64,000 nucleotides of DNA from Agrobacterium rosae (GTDB lineage Bacteria > Pseudomonadota > Alphaproteobacteria > Rhizobiales > Rhizobiaceae): contig NZ_NXEJ01000007.1 of NCBI RefSeq assembly GCF_002915175.1, positions 124,285 through 188,284 of the forward strand, in the 5' to 3' direction. The translations under genes and the position numbers were made by a program. This document shows, in pieces, positions 17,730-26,661 of the stretch. Positions within the stretch are counted from its first letter, which is position 1. Every line of letters starts with the position of its first letter. The notes beneath the pieces were generated by a model. The model saw only the letters and a list, made by a program, of their open reading frames with translations. It made no database searches and was not told the DNA's origin.

Positions 17730-19118
17730 ATGACAACTTATGACTATGACCTTTTCGTTATCGGCGGCGGCTCCGGCGGCGTTCGTAGCGCCCGTGTGGC
17801 GGCTTCGCTCGGCAAACGCGTCGGTATTGCAGAAGAATACCGCTATGGCGGAACCTGCGTCATAAGAGGCTGCGTGCCTAAGAAGCTGTTTGTCTACGCC
17901 TCACAATATCCCGAACATTTCGAAGACGCTGCGGGCTATGGCTGGACGGTCGGCAAAAGCACATTCGACTGGAAGAAGCTGATTGCCGCCAAGGACAAGG
18001 AAATCGAGCGTCTGGAAGGCCTCTATCGCAAGGGTCTTGAAAACGCCAAGGCCGACATCTTCGATAGCCGCGCCGAACTAGTGGATGCTCACACCGTCAA
18101 GCTGACGAAAACCGGCCAGACGGTTACGGCAGAGCGCATCGTGATTGCCGTCGGCGGCACACCAAATCCGCATGTCGCCTTGCCCGGCTATGAACTGACG
18201 ATTTCGTCCAATGAAGCTTTCCATCTGGATGAGCTGCCGAAGTCGATACTGATTGCAGGCGGCGGTTACATCGCGGTGGAGTTCGCCAATATTTTCCACG
18301 GTCTTGGTGTCGAAACCACACTGATCTATCGCGGCAAGGAAATCCTGTCGCGCTTCGACAGAGACATGCGTGAAGGCCTGCACGAGGCCATGGCGGCCAA
18401 GGGTATCCGCATTCTTCTTGAAGACGTTATTCAGGAGGTCAGCAAGGACGGAGCCGACGGTTTCGTTGCACGCACCAAGCAGGGCCATTCCCTCAACGTC
18501 GGTCTGGTGATGCTGGCACTGGGACGTGACCCGAACACCCAGGGGCTTGGTCTTGAAAACGCTGGTGTCGCCGTCAATGAACGGGGCGCAATCATCGTGG
18601 ACGATTATTCGCGCACCAATGTTCCCGGCATCTTCGCACTGGGTGACGTCACCGACCGGGTACAGCTGACGCCGGTCGCCATCCACGAAGCGATGTGCTT
18701 CATCGAAACCGAGTTCAAGAACAACCCGACAAAGCCGGACCACCATCTCATTGCGACGGCGGTGTTCTCTCAACCGGAAATCGGCACGGTCGGTATTTCC
18801 GAGGAAGAGGCGGCTGCCAAGTTCGAGGAGATCGAAGTCTACCGCGCGCAGTTCCGCCCGATGAAGGCGACGCTTTCCGGTCGTACGGAAAAGACGATCA
18901 TGAAGCTCATCGTCAATGCCGCAGACCGCAAGGTCGTGGGTGCGCATATTCTGGGGCATGATGCTGGCGAGATGGCGCAGCTTCTGGGCATTACGCTGAA
19001 AGCCGGCTGCACCAAGGACGACTTCGATGCCACCATGGCCGTGCATCCAACGGCATCGGAAGAGTTGGTGACGATGTATACGCCGAGCTACCGGATCAAG
19101 AACGGTGAAAGGGTATAA
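17730..19118 (+). CDS. gor: Glutathione-disulfide reductase
   Basis: This FAD enzyme regenerates reduced glutathione with NADPH. The 462 residues show the FAD-binding GGGSGGVRSARVAASLG at about residue 12, the redox-active disulfide GTCVIRGCVPKK near 45, a second dinucleotide fold IAGGGYIAVEFANIFHGLG near 175, and the C-terminal HPTASEELVTMY with the catalytic His-Glu pair. It runs as a single gene after a terminator. Its last 23 bases overlap the convergent LysR gene. Confidence 0.95.
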   Translation: MTTYDYDLFVIGGGSGGVRSARVAASLGKRVGIAEEYRYGGTCVIRGCVPKKLFVYASQYPEHFEDAAGYGWTVGKSTFDWKKLIAAKDKEIERLEGLYRKGLENAKADIFDSRAELVDAHTVKLTKTGQTVTAERIVIAVGGTPNPHVALPGYELTISSNEAFHLDELPKSILIAGGGYIAVEFANIFHGLGVETTLIYRGKEILSRFDRDMREGLHEAMAAKGIRILLEDVIQEVSKDGADGFVARTKQGHSLNVGLVMLALGRDPNTQGLGLENAGVAVNERGAIIVDDYSRTNVPGIFALGDVTDRVQLTPVAIHEAMCFIETEFKNNPTKPDHHLIATAVFSQPEIGTVGISEEEAAAKFEEIEVYRAQFRPMKATLSGRTEKTIMKLIVNAADRKVVGAHILGHDAGEMAQLLGITLKAGCTKDDFDATMAVHPTASEELVTMYTPSYRIKNGERV

Positions 19119-20007
19119 CCGAGCTTTCGCTTCGGTCTTCCCGGACGTCTGACGTGCCACCAAAAAGAGCCTCGTTGCGCTTCAACAGCGCAGCGAGGCG
19201 GTCTATCAGAAGCCTCATTTCCGGGGCGTGACGGTCATCGTCGTTGACGGCGAGCCACAGCGGACGAGACAGTTCCTCTATTGCCTCGCCATCGCGGACT
19301 AGACCCGGCGTCGCGTCTCCCAGAAATGACGGCAAGATGCCGAGTCCAGCGCCGCTGGCAATGAGCTTCGGCAGCAACTCGGGCGCATTGGTCCAGGTGT
19401 GGATCATGGCCTCATGATTGCGGAACACCCATTTTTCCGCATCTGAGACGGCCACTTCAGTCCCGATTGATATCCAAGGCATGTTATCGCGGGCGGAAAG
19501 GTAGGTGGCGCGGTACGCATGATACGTCATCGTCACTGATTTGCGGACGGCGAAATTTCCGTTTTTGGGTGCCTTGTCGAAAATCGCCACCATGCCGCGG
19601 CGAAATGTTAGGTCATCATCGTCACCGATGCGTTTGCAACACAAACGAAACGCGTCTTGCGGTCCACGCAAGTCGGCGGCGTTATCCGCCACAAAACCCA
19701 TCAGCCAGATATTGCTCGCCACGGAGACGATGGGCAGTGAAAAAGCGTCGCCGTGCCATTGGCTGATATCCAAAGCGGTTTTCTGCATGGATTGCACGCG
19801 CTCGAACAAGGTGACACCATCCGGCGCAAGCCGGTAGCCTTGTGGACTCCGTATAAAAAGCGTCCGGCCCATCGATCGCTCGAGAAGCAGCATCCTGCGC
19901 CCGATTGTCGGCGCGCTGATGCCGGTCAAGCTTGCGGCACCGGCCAGGCCACCCTGCGAGGCCACGATATGGAAGAGCTTGAGATCGTCCCAATTCACGT
20001 CTTTCAT
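19096..20007 (-). CDS. LysR family transcriptional regulator
   Basis: This 303-residue regulator has an N-terminal winged helix-turn-helix (DDLKLFHIVASQGGLAGAAS, then LTGISAPTIGRRMLLLE, residues ~5-45). A periplasmic-binding-protein-like effector domain follows; it keeps only part of the usual LysR pattern (SGAGLGILPSFLG near 230). The start at 20007 has GGGGA about 9 bases upstream; the ATG at 20016 is too close to it. It is convergent with gor (overlapping) and divergent from a small ORF. Targets are unknown; the adjacent divergent region is the natural first candidate. Confidence 0.88.
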   Translation of the reverse strand: MKDVNWDDLKLFHIVASQGGLAGAASLTGISAPTIGRRMLLLERSMGRTLFIRSPQGYRLAPDGVTLFERVQSMQKTALDISQWHGDAFSLPIVSVASNIWLMGFVADNAADLRGPQDAFRLCCKRIGDDDDLTFRRGMVAIFDKAPKNGNFAVRKSVTMTYHAYRATYLSARDNMPWISIGTEVAVSDAEKWVFRNHEAMIHTWTNAPELLPKLIASGAGLGILPSFLGDATPGLVRDGEAIEELSRPLWLAVNDDDRHAPEMRLLIDRLAALLKRNEALFGGTSDVREDRSESSVIPFHRS

Positions 20008-20123
20008 GACAATCATCCCCGCTGATGACGGACATTATACGCAAAGGCAGCCGCCGGTGCACCGTGCAAGACTGAAATACCCGTTTCAGTGGTGCGTCTA
20101 TGAAGTGCGTGCATCTGGCCATA

Positions 20124-20148
20124 CCTCCCTGATATCAAAACAGGGAGG
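20124..20148 (+). promoter_or_regulatory. Inverted repeat containing a ribosome binding site
   Basis: CCTCCCTG and CAGGGAGG form a perfect 8-base inverted repeat with a 9-base loop. The right arm is itself the Shine-Dalgarno of the ORF at 20154. It could be an mRNA hairpin that hides the site, or a DNA operator in the region divergent from the LysR gene. Confidence 0.5.
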
Positions 20149-20153
20149 CTACT

Positions 20154-20378
20154 ATGCTACCGGAAACGATGTTTGTAATAGAACGTGTGCGGCATATGCA
20201 GGCGGTAAAGAATAACGCAAAGCTTGCAGGTCCGCTTGAGGATTGGCCATCGACACGGCTGGAGCGCGCCGCCTTGTGGTTTTCGAGGTGGGTGAATGGT
20301 TGGGAGGAATTTCCCCGCCCTGATGCCGTTTCGGGTGAGGCAGGTGCTGGCGAACTTCGCCTTTGCAAGCGGGTGTGA
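20154..20378 (+). CDS. Small conserved-looking protein of unknown function
   Basis: A 74-residue ORF with a strong AGGGAGG ribosome site five bases before ATG. The product (starting MLPETMFVIERVRHMQAV) has no signal or membrane segment. A central tryptophan-rich amphipathic stretch (WFSRWVNGWEEFPRPDA) may bind a partner. It is divergent from the LysR gene and ends 75 bases before aroG. I do not recognise a family. The antisense frame is also open, so the call rests on the ribosome site. Confidence 0.5.
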   Translation: MLPETMFVIERVRHMQAVKNNAKLAGPLEDWPSTRLERAALWFSRWVNGWEEFPRPDAVSGEAGAGELRLCKRV

Positions 20379-20391
20379 AAGTGTTTATAAG
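20363..20391 (+). promoter_or_regulatory. Candidate promoter for the DAHP synthase gene
   Basis: TTGCAA, a 17-base spacer and TATAAG lie 63 bases upstream of the aroG ATG, overlapping the end of the small ORF. Near-consensus boxes with ideal spacing, but not confirmed by any transcription data. Confidence 0.45.
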
Positions 20392-20453
20392 CGCGCGATT
20401 AACAGGGAGAGTTGCTGCCTCTGGTCTAAAGCGGCGTCACAAGCGAGAACACA

Positions 20454-21830
20454 ATGGCACAGAATTGGACACCGAGCAGCTGGAGGCACAAGCCAATCCA
20501 GCAGGTTCCGGAATACCCGAATGCGACTGCAGTTGCTGCAACGGAGGCAACGCTTGCAACCTATCCACCGCTGGTGTTTGCCGGTGAAGCACGTCGCTTG
20601 AAAAAGCAGCTTGCCAGCGTTGCAGATGGTGAAGCGTTTTTGTTGCAGGGTGGCGATTGCGCGGAAAGCTTTCTGGAACATGGCGCAGATAACATCCGCG
20701 ACTTCTTCCGTGCGTTTCTGCAAATGGCCGTCGTTCTGACCTATGGCGCGCAGCTTCCTGTCGTCAAGGTTGGCCGCATCGCCGGTCAGTTCGCCAAGCC
20801 GCGTTCGTCCAATATCGAAACGCTGGATGGTGTCAGTCTGCCATCCTACCGTGGTGATATCATCAACGGCATCGAATTCAACGAAACCTCGCGCGTTCCG
20901 AACCCGGAACGTCAGCTTGACGCTTACCGTCAGTCGGCTGCGACGCTGAACCTTCTGCGCGCCTTCGCCATGGGTGGCTATGCCAACCTCGAAAACGTGC
21001 ACCAGTGGATGCTGGGTTTCGTAAAGGACAGCCCACAGGCTGACCGTTACCGCAAGCTGGCTAACCGTATCTCCGAAACCATGGACTTCATGAAGGCCAT
21101 CGGTATCACGGCTGAAAACCAGCCGAGCCTGCGCGAGACCGATTTCTTCACCAGCCATGAAGCTTTGTTACTTGGTTACGAAGAGGCGTTAACCCGTATC
21201 GACTCGACATCTGGAGATTGGTACGCAACGTCAGGCCACATGCTGTGGATCGGCGACCGTACCCGCCAGCTGGACCATGCGCATGTGGAATATTTCCGCG
21301 GCATAAAGAACCCGATCGGTTTGAAGTGCGGCCCATCCTTGCAGCCCGACAATCTGATCGAGCTGATCGACGCGCTGAACCCGTCCAACGAAGCGGGCCG
21401 TCTGACGCTGATCTGCCGCTTCGGCCACGACAAGGTTGCCGAAGGCCTGCCAAAGCTCATCCGGGCCGTCCAGAAGGAAGGCCGCAAGGTCGTCTGGTCG
21501 TGCGATCCGATGCATGGCAACACCATCACGCTCAATCACTACAAGACGCGTCCATTCGAGCGCATTCTGTCGGAAGTCGAAAGCTTCTTCCAGATTCACC
21601 GCGCCGAAGGCACACATCCGGGTGGTATCCACATCGAGATGACCGGCAAGGACGTGACCGAATGCACCGGTGGTGCACGCACGGTGACCGCTGATTCGCT
21701 GTCCGACCGTTACCACACCCACTGCGACCCACGCCTCAACGCCGATCAGGCGCTGGAGCTGGCGTTCCTGCTGTCTGAGCGCATGAAGAGCGGCCGCGAC
21801 GAGAAGCGCTTGGCTGTCGTCAACGGCTGA
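20454..21830 (+). CDS. aroG: Class II 3-deoxy-7-phosphoheptulonate (DAHP) synthase
   Basis: The enzyme condenses phosphoenolpyruvate and erythrose-4-phosphate, the first step of the shikimate pathway. The 458 residues and motifs identify the plant-like class II type: [18 protein letters not shown] at the start, [11 protein letters not shown] near 65, [17 protein letters not shown] near 100, [35 protein letters not shown], and [12 protein letters not shown] near 345. It is unrelated in sequence to E. coli AroF/G/H. A strong terminator follows. The symbol is a convention; aroF is also used for this class. Confidence 0.95.
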   Translation: MAQNWTPSSWRHKPIQQVPEYPNATAVAATEATLATYPPLVFAGEARRLKKQLASVADGEAFLLQGGDCAESFLEHGADNIRDFFRAFLQMAVVLTYGAQLPVVKVGRIAGQFAKPRSSNIETLDGVSLPSYRGDIINGIEFNETSRVPNPERQLDAYRQSAATLNLLRAFAMGGYANLENVHQWMLGFVKDSPQADRYRKLANRISETMDFMKAIGITAENQPSLRETDFFTSHEALLLGYEEALTRIDSTSGDWYATSGHMLWIGDRTRQLDHAHVEYFRGIKNPIGLKCGPSLQPDNLIELIDALNPSNEAGRLTLICRFGHDKVAEGLPKLIRAVQKEGRKVVWSCDPMHGNTITLNHYKTRPFERILSEVESFFQIHRAEGTHPGGIHIEMTGKDVTECTGGARTVTADSLSDRYHTHCDPRLNADQALELAFLLSERMKSGRDEKRLAVVNG

Positions 21831-21849
21831 TAGGATTTGAGAGACAAAC

Positions 21850-21881
21850 AAAAGCCGCCGGAGTGATCCGGCGGCTTTTTT
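21850..21881 (+). terminator. Terminator between aroG and the TadG-like gene
   Basis: AAAAGCCGCCGGA pairs with TCCGGCGGCTTTTTT, loop GTGA, 20 bases after the aroG stop. Its A-rich left flank may also let it end the convergent TadG transcript. Confidence 0.9.
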
Positions 21882-21893
21882 ATTTGTTTCCCG

Positions 21894-23624
21894 TTACTGC
21901 ACCAGTGCCGGACTCATGCAGCGGAGATCCGTGACCCGCACATCCGCTTCGCCGACCTTGATGCCGAGCAGCATCAGCGTGTTGTAAAGCAGACCGTCGA
22001 TTGGTGCGGTTGCGACGGAGAGGGTTTCCGCCAGCGCAGCCTGAACGAGTGTGGGCGTGCCGATGGTGATGAAGAGGACGTTGATATCGACGTCGAGATT
22101 TTTTAGCAGCGACTTGATGAGGGAGGTCGAGATATCCTTGGTGGATACGGTTTTGACCGTTGCCTGCGTGATGTCGGTTTGCTGGAAGGTCAGTTTCGTT
22201 TTTGTCATGTTGGCAGCATCGACATGGGCCATGCCATTGATTTTCAGCGCCAGCGCATCCACGATTGCAGCCTTGGTAACCCGCGGATCCCTGCCGAAAT
22301 TGTTGAAAGCTGTCGTGTCGACATTGCCAAGGGAAATTTCGGCGATGCCGGGAACGACCTCCACATCCACGGTGCCGGTGCCATTGGCGTTGCAGCGAAT
22401 GTCGGACAACTTCGCTTCCGCATTGGCGACCTCGACATAGAGCGGCAGGTTGACCGAAAGGCCGAGCAGCGCTTTCAGCCCATCGACCTTTGTTTCGATG
22501 GAAAGACGCGTCTGTGAGGTTCTGACGATGGTGCCGGTCGATCCGACTGCAAGCGACGGCGTGCCAACGGGTGGCTCGCCAATAGCAAGCGTGATTTTTG
22601 TGGAGGCAAGTCCCGGAACGGTGACACCGGCATCCACCGCAACCTGCTTGCCGCCGTTGGCCGCCGTCGCTGCGGCGGTGATGAGGTCGAACACGCCGGC
22701 TTGGACGTTGAGGTTCTCAGAGTTGCCGATCTGCTTGTCGAGAATAGGCTCGAGCGCCAGCACCTGTTCCAGCCGAAGTTTGACGGTGGTCTTGTTGAGT
22801 GTCTTTTCCAATGTCTTCAGCGCTGCCGTAACCACTGGTCTGGTACCTGTGGCTTTGGTGAGTGCGGTTATGAATTTGCCATAGGTGATTTCGGTTTTTA
22901 GGACGTCGCGATAAGTGCCGGCTGTGATGTTGAGGTCTGTGGCCAAGGCGTCGATGATCGTAAGCGCATTGACATCGGCAGCAACGAGCGCCTGGTAGTC
23001 CACAAGGTTCAGCGTAATCGTCGTTCCGAGCAGACCACTCAGCAGGTTGTTCAAAAGTCCGCTGTTGAGGCTCGCAACACGTGAGCCGACGGAGAAGGCG
23101 GCAATACGTTGTGCAGCCGCTGTTCCGACTGCGGAAATGGTTGGCGCTGTCGTGAAGCTTCCGGCGAAATAGATGCGGCCTTTTTCAAAGATGTTGACCT
23201 TTACCGCATTCGTCGGAGTAGCATTTTCAACAAAACGTTGGCCAATCGCCACGTTGGCATCAGGCACATAACGCCCTTTGATGATCTCCGCATATCCGTC
23301 ACGGCTGGAAAAGGCCGTCAGCGGATCGAATGGCGTCGTGCCGGTCTCAGTCAATATGCCGGATGCCGTCTTGACGCCGATGTTCTTGTTGTTGAGTTGG
23401 AAGTACTGAAAAACGGCGCGGTCCGTATCCGTGGCGGAGGCAGCCGAGATGGCAGCAAGATCAGCCGTCTGTTGCAATTGCCGTTTTTGCAGTGTCAGCG
23501 AGCCGTAATCGACGCCTAGCGCCAATACACCCATCATCAGTGGGGCGGTGATGCCAGCCATAATGGCAACGTTGCCAGAGCGGTTACGGTAGAGACGTTT
23601 TAGAACTGAGACGGTTCTGCGCAT
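21894..23624 (-). CDS. TadG-like pilus assembly/secreted membrane protein
   Basis: This 576-residue protein has the N-terminal Tad motif: RSGNVAIMAGITAPLMMGVLA at about residues 15-35, a single hydrophobic segment, then LTLQKRQLQQTADLAAISAA. This is typical of TadG/Flp-associated proteins (DUF2134-type) whose bulk lies outside the inner membrane. The rest is a long threonine- and alanine-rich, sheet-like region, with CMSPALVQ at the end. The start at 23624 has GGGGGAAT upstream, one base after the TadE stop. The usual tad/cpa motor, protease and pilin genes are absent nearby. Confidence 0.8.
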   Translation of the reverse strand: MRRTVSVLKRLYRNRSGNVAIMAGITAPLMMGVLALGVDYGSLTLQKRQLQQTADLAAISAASATDTDRAVFQYFQLNNKNIGVKTASGILTETGTTPFDPLTAFSSRDGYAEIIKGRYVPDANVAIGQRFVENATPTNAVKVNIFEKGRIYFAGSFTTAPTISAVGTAAAQRIAAFSVGSRVASLNSGLLNNLLSGLLGTTITLNLVDYQALVAADVNALTIIDALATDLNITAGTYRDVLKTEITYGKFITALTKATGTRPVVTAALKTLEKTLNKTTVKLRLEQVLALEPILDKQIGNSENLNVQAGVFDLITAAATAANGGKQVAVDAGVTVPGLASTKITLAIGEPPVGTPSLAVGSTGTIVRTSQTRLSIETKVDGLKALLGLSVNLPLYVEVANAEAKLSDIRCNANGTGTVDVEVVPGIAEISLGNVDTTAFNNFGRDPRVTKAAIVDALALKINGMAHVDAANMTKTKLTFQQTDITQATVKTVSTKDISTSLIKSLLKNLDVDINVLFITIGTPTLVQAALAETLSVATAPIDGLLYNTLMLLGIKVGEADVRVTDLRCMSPALVQ

Positions 23625-23625
23625 G

Positions 23626-24048
23626 TCAGATTCCCCCGATCCGGATTGTCGAAAAACGACGAATGGTCTTGTCTGGAAGCGCGAAGCTGTAGAGGCTCCA
23701 GATCGGCAGTTCGGTCGCGTCATATTCAATGGTGACTGTGAACTGATTGACATTCACGGGGTCGCTACCGACGCTGACGTTCACGCGTCTCTTGTCCAGA
23801 AAGGCGTAATTCAAAGCGCTTTTGTCGACGAAATTTTTCGCTAGGGTTTCCCGCTCGGTTTTGTTGATACCCGCCACCGCCGTGCGCGCTGCATCCGCGG
23901 CCACCTGCTGCACGGCATAGGCCGCAGTAAGATAGATGCCGTAGGCGATCATTGTCAAAAGAACGAGAATGAAGACTGGCGCGACGATGGCGAACTCAAC
24001 TGCCGCCGAGCCGGAACGATTGCGGACTATACCTGCCATATTCATCAT
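23626..24048 (-). CDS. TadE-like protein
   Basis: A 140-residue TadE-family minor pilin-like protein. Residues 8-45 hold the family signature: RNRSGSAAVEFAIVAPVFIL then a hydrophobic helix, with the Glu of AAVEFA as in type IV-like pseudopilins, followed by AVQQVAADAARTAVAG. Such proteins are processed by TadV-type peptidase in Flp pilus systems. Translation could begin at either of two adjacent ATGs behind GGGGGG. It is cotranscribed with, and one base upstream of, the TadG-like gene. Confidence 0.85.
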   Translation of the reverse strand: MMNMAGIVRNRSGSAAVEFAIVAPVFILVLLTMIAYGIYLTAAYAVQQVAADAARTAVAGINKTERETLAKNFVDKSALNYAFLDKRRVNVSVGSDPVNVNQFTVTIEYDATELPIWSLYSFALPDKTIRRFSTIRIGGI

Positions 24049-24196
24049 GGCACCCCCCGATCCGAAAACTTATTATTTTCGAAAAGACTAATTTAGAGAT
24101 ATTGATTTTTTGTTAATGGGGAAATTTATGGTTGTGCCGTTTCTGGAAAAGGCATGTAAAGCGCGTATTTATTGTAAAAATACAGGGCTTTATACG

Positions 24197-25036
24197 TCAG
24201 ATCAGTCTCAAACCCTTGAAGCTGACATGCCCATCCTTGCCGATGATGATGTGATCATGCACGGCGATGCCGAGTGGCTTGGCGGTATCGATGATCGTCT
24301 TGGTCATGTCGATATCAGCGCGGGAAGGGGTCGGGTCGCCGCTTGGGTGGTTGTGGACGAGGATGATCGCGGTGGATGAGAGCTCCAACGCGCGGCGCAC
24401 CACTTCACGCGGATAGACGGGCGTGTGGTCCACCGTGCCTTGCCCCTGAACTTCATCGGCAATCAACACATTGCGCTTGTCCAGAAACAGAATGCGGAAC
24501 TGTTCTCGGGCTTCGTGGGCCATGACTGCATGGCAATAATCAATGACCGATGACCAGGAACCGAGCACCTGCTTGTTGCGAATTTCGCTTTTCAGCATGC
24601 GTTGGGAAACCGACGCGATGAGCTTGAGGTCCAGCGCCACCGCTTCGCCTACACCCTTGACCTCCTGAAGCAGACCAGCAGGCGCGCCCAAGACGCCGCC
24701 CAATGTACCGAACCGGGTAATCAATGCCTTGGCGATGGGCTTGGTATCGCGCCGTGGAATGAGGCGGAACATCAAGAGCTCCAGCAATTCGTAATCTGCC
24801 AGAGCAGCGTCGCCATTGTCGCGAAATTTGGCGCGCAGCCGCTCGCGATGGCCGTGATAGTGCGCAACATCACCATCTGGTGACGGCGTTGGCTGCGCCT
24901 TCAGTTTTTTCGAGGCCTGCATCGGCTCGGCAAAGAAGCCGCGCTCGTCCATGGTTTCCGCCATGCCGTCCATCTTGTCGTCAGCGCCGTTTTTCGTGCT
25001 GAACATCGTCTTCTGGTCGGCGGGGCGTTTGGCCAT
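24197..25036 (-). CDS. radC: RadC family JAB-domain protein
   Basis: The 279-residue protein has a helix-hairpin-helix-type segment ([20 protein letters not shown], residues ~130-150) and a C-terminal JAB/MPN metalloprotease-like domain with the zinc motif [19 protein letters not shown] near 230-248. The family was once thought to act in DNA repair; that is not well supported, and the biochemical role is unsettled. The ATG at 25036 gives the conserved core plus a variable 70-residue N-terminus. It starts 17 bases after the map stop, in a phaC-sfsA-map-radC run. Confidence 0.9.
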   Translation of the reverse strand: MAKRPADQKTMFSTKNGADDKMDGMAETMDERGFFAEPMQASKKLKAQPTPSPDGDVAHYHGHRERLRAKFRDNGDAALADYELLELLMFRLIPRRDTKPIAKALITRFGTLGGVLGAPAGLLQEVKGVGEAVALDLKLIASVSQRMLKSEIRNKQVLGSWSSVIDYCHAVMAHEAREQFRILFLDKRNVLIADEVQGQGTVDHTPVYPREVVRRALELSSTAIILVHNHPSGDPTPSRADIDMTKTIIDTAKPLGIAVHDHIIIGKDGHVSFKGLRLI

Positions 25037-25053
25037 TGGGTGTCGTCTCTCGT

Positions 25054-25884
25054 TTAGAGCGGTGGCAGGCCGGGGCGGTGCAGGCCACCGGGCGATAGGG
25101 TGAAGACTTCGCACCCTGTCGCAGTCACACCCACGGCATGTTCGTACTGAGCCGACAGCGAGCGGTCACGTGTCACGGCTGTCCAGCCATCCGAGAGTAC
25201 CTTCACATTCGCCTTGCCGAGATTGATCATCGGCTCGATGGTGAAGATCATGCCTTCGCGAATTTCAGGCCCGTCCGTGACCTTGCCATAATGGAGAATG
25301 TTCGGCGTATCATGAAACAGCCGACCGACGCCGTGGCCGCAGAAATCCGTGACGACCGAGCAGCGCTCCGCTTCTGCATAGGCCTGAATGGCGGCACCGA
25401 TGGCACCCGTGCGGGCGCCGGGCCTGACGGCGGCAATGCCGCGCATCAGGCATTCATAGGTCACTTCCAGCAGACGCTCCGAGGCGCGCTTGATCTGCCC
25501 CACCGGATACATGCGGCTGGAATCACCGTACCAGCCATCCAAGAGATAGGTGACGTCGATGTTGACGATATCGCCTTCGCGCAACGGCTTGTCATCGGGA
25601 ATGCCGTGGCAGACGACATGGTTGATGGAGGTGCAGACGGATTTGGTATAGCCGCGATAATTGAGCGTTGCGGGCAGGGCGTTGTTGTCCATCCCGAATT
25701 CGAAGACGAAGCGGTCGATAGTGTTGGTGGTAACGCCCGGCTTGACGATGTCGGCGAGCTCATCCAGGCACCGCGCCGTCAACTGGCTGGCCTTGCGCAT
25801 GCCCTTGAAGTCCTGCGCATTATAGAGGCGAATGACGCCCGTATTTTTCGAGGGTGCCGTTGCCGCGTCGACGTAAGTAACCAT
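25054..25884 (-). CDS. map: Methionine aminopeptidase, type I
   Basis: Map removes the initiator methionine from nascent proteins in the cytosol. The 276 residues contain the metal-site pattern: the substrate histidine in [14 protein letters not shown], two aspartates in [20 protein letters not shown], histidine in [13 protein letters not shown], and glutamates in FTIEPMI and QYEHAVGV. A short N-terminal extension precedes the catalytic core. It lies between sfsA (31-base gap) and radC (17-base gap). Confidence 0.96.
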   Translation of the reverse strand: MVTYVDAATAPSKNTGVIRLYNAQDFKGMRKASQLTARCLDELADIVKPGVTTNTIDRFVFEFGMDNNALPATLNYRGYTKSVCTSINHVVCHGIPDDKPLREGDIVNIDVTYLLDGWYGDSSRMYPVGQIKRASERLLEVTYECLMRGIAAVRPGARTGAIGAAIQAYAEAERCSVVTDFCGHGVGRLFHDTPNILHYGKVTDGPEIREGMIFTIEPMINLGKANVKVLSDGWTAVTRDRSLSAQYEHAVGVTATGCEVFTLSPGGLHRPGLPPL

Positions 25885-25915
25885 TGTATCGCTTTCTGTC
25901 CTTTTATGCTTTCGT

Positions 25916-26635
25916 TCATAAAGCAGCAGGGTGCCAGTCGTCTATTGCAACCATCTCGTTTGCGACGATTTCCCGTGATGAGACACTGCATTTTATCGCA
26001 TATGCCTCCACGCCACGCGTCATGGCGCGCTGAAACGCTGCGAAATACACCGGATCGAGATCGGCGCAGATGCGAAAGCGGTCACAATCGCTCCGTTGGA
26101 TGAGGTAGAGCATGACCGCGCGGTAGCCGGATTGGGCCGCATCGCCCAGTTCTTCGAGATGTTTGGTGCCGCGCTTGGTGGCGGTATCTGGAAATTCCGC
26201 CAGACCCTTTTGCCGCATGAAGTGGACGTTCTTGACCTCTACGTAGGCATTGGGCCTGCCGGGGGCAGACAGCAGAAAATCGATTCGGGAATTGATACCG
26301 TACTTCTGCTCTCGTGTGATAGTCGTGTAGCCGGCTAAGGATGGAACACGGCCAGCGCGAATCGCTTCTTCCGCGAGCTTGTTCGGCATCCCGGTATTGA
26401 TGCCGACGACGGTCCCATCTGCCTCTACCATTTCAAGCATGTGGCGATATTTGCGGGTAGGGGTGTCGTGTTGCGAAAGCCAGATGCGGGAACCCGGCGT
26501 GGTCAACCCACGCATGGAGCCGGTGTTGGGGCAGGAGCCGGTGATTTCAGTGCCATCTTCCAACGTCGCATCGAACAGGAAACGCTTGTATCGGGAAATC
26601 AGCGTGGCGGGAATAAGGGGCGAATCAAACTGCAT
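25916..26635 (-). CDS. sfsA: SfsA family DNA-binding/sugar fermentation stimulation protein
   Basis: A 239-residue protein of the SfsA family. Landmarks are [20 protein letters not shown] at the start, HCPNTG-type [11 protein letters not shown] near 35, [14 protein letters not shown]-like [14 protein letters not shown], and [20 protein letters not shown] near 130-150. SfsA has been linked to maltose gene activation in E. coli, and the family has an OB-fold plus nuclease-like domain. Its role here is unknown. It follows phaC by 26 bases and precedes map. Confidence 0.93.
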   Translation of the reverse strand: MQFDSPLIPATLISRYKRFLFDATLEDGTEITGSCPNTGSMRGLTTPGSRIWLSQHDTPTRKYRHMLEMVEADGTVVGINTGMPNKLAEEAIRAGRVPSLAGYTTITREQKYGINSRIDFLLSAPGRPNAYVEVKNVHFMRQKGLAEFPDTATKRGTKHLEELGDAAQSGYRAVMLYLIQRSDCDRFRICADLDPVYFAAFQRAMTRGVEAYAIKCSVSSREIVANEMVAIDDWHPAAL

Positions 26636-26661
26636 GGCGCAGTGTCATGTTCGCCGCGATC

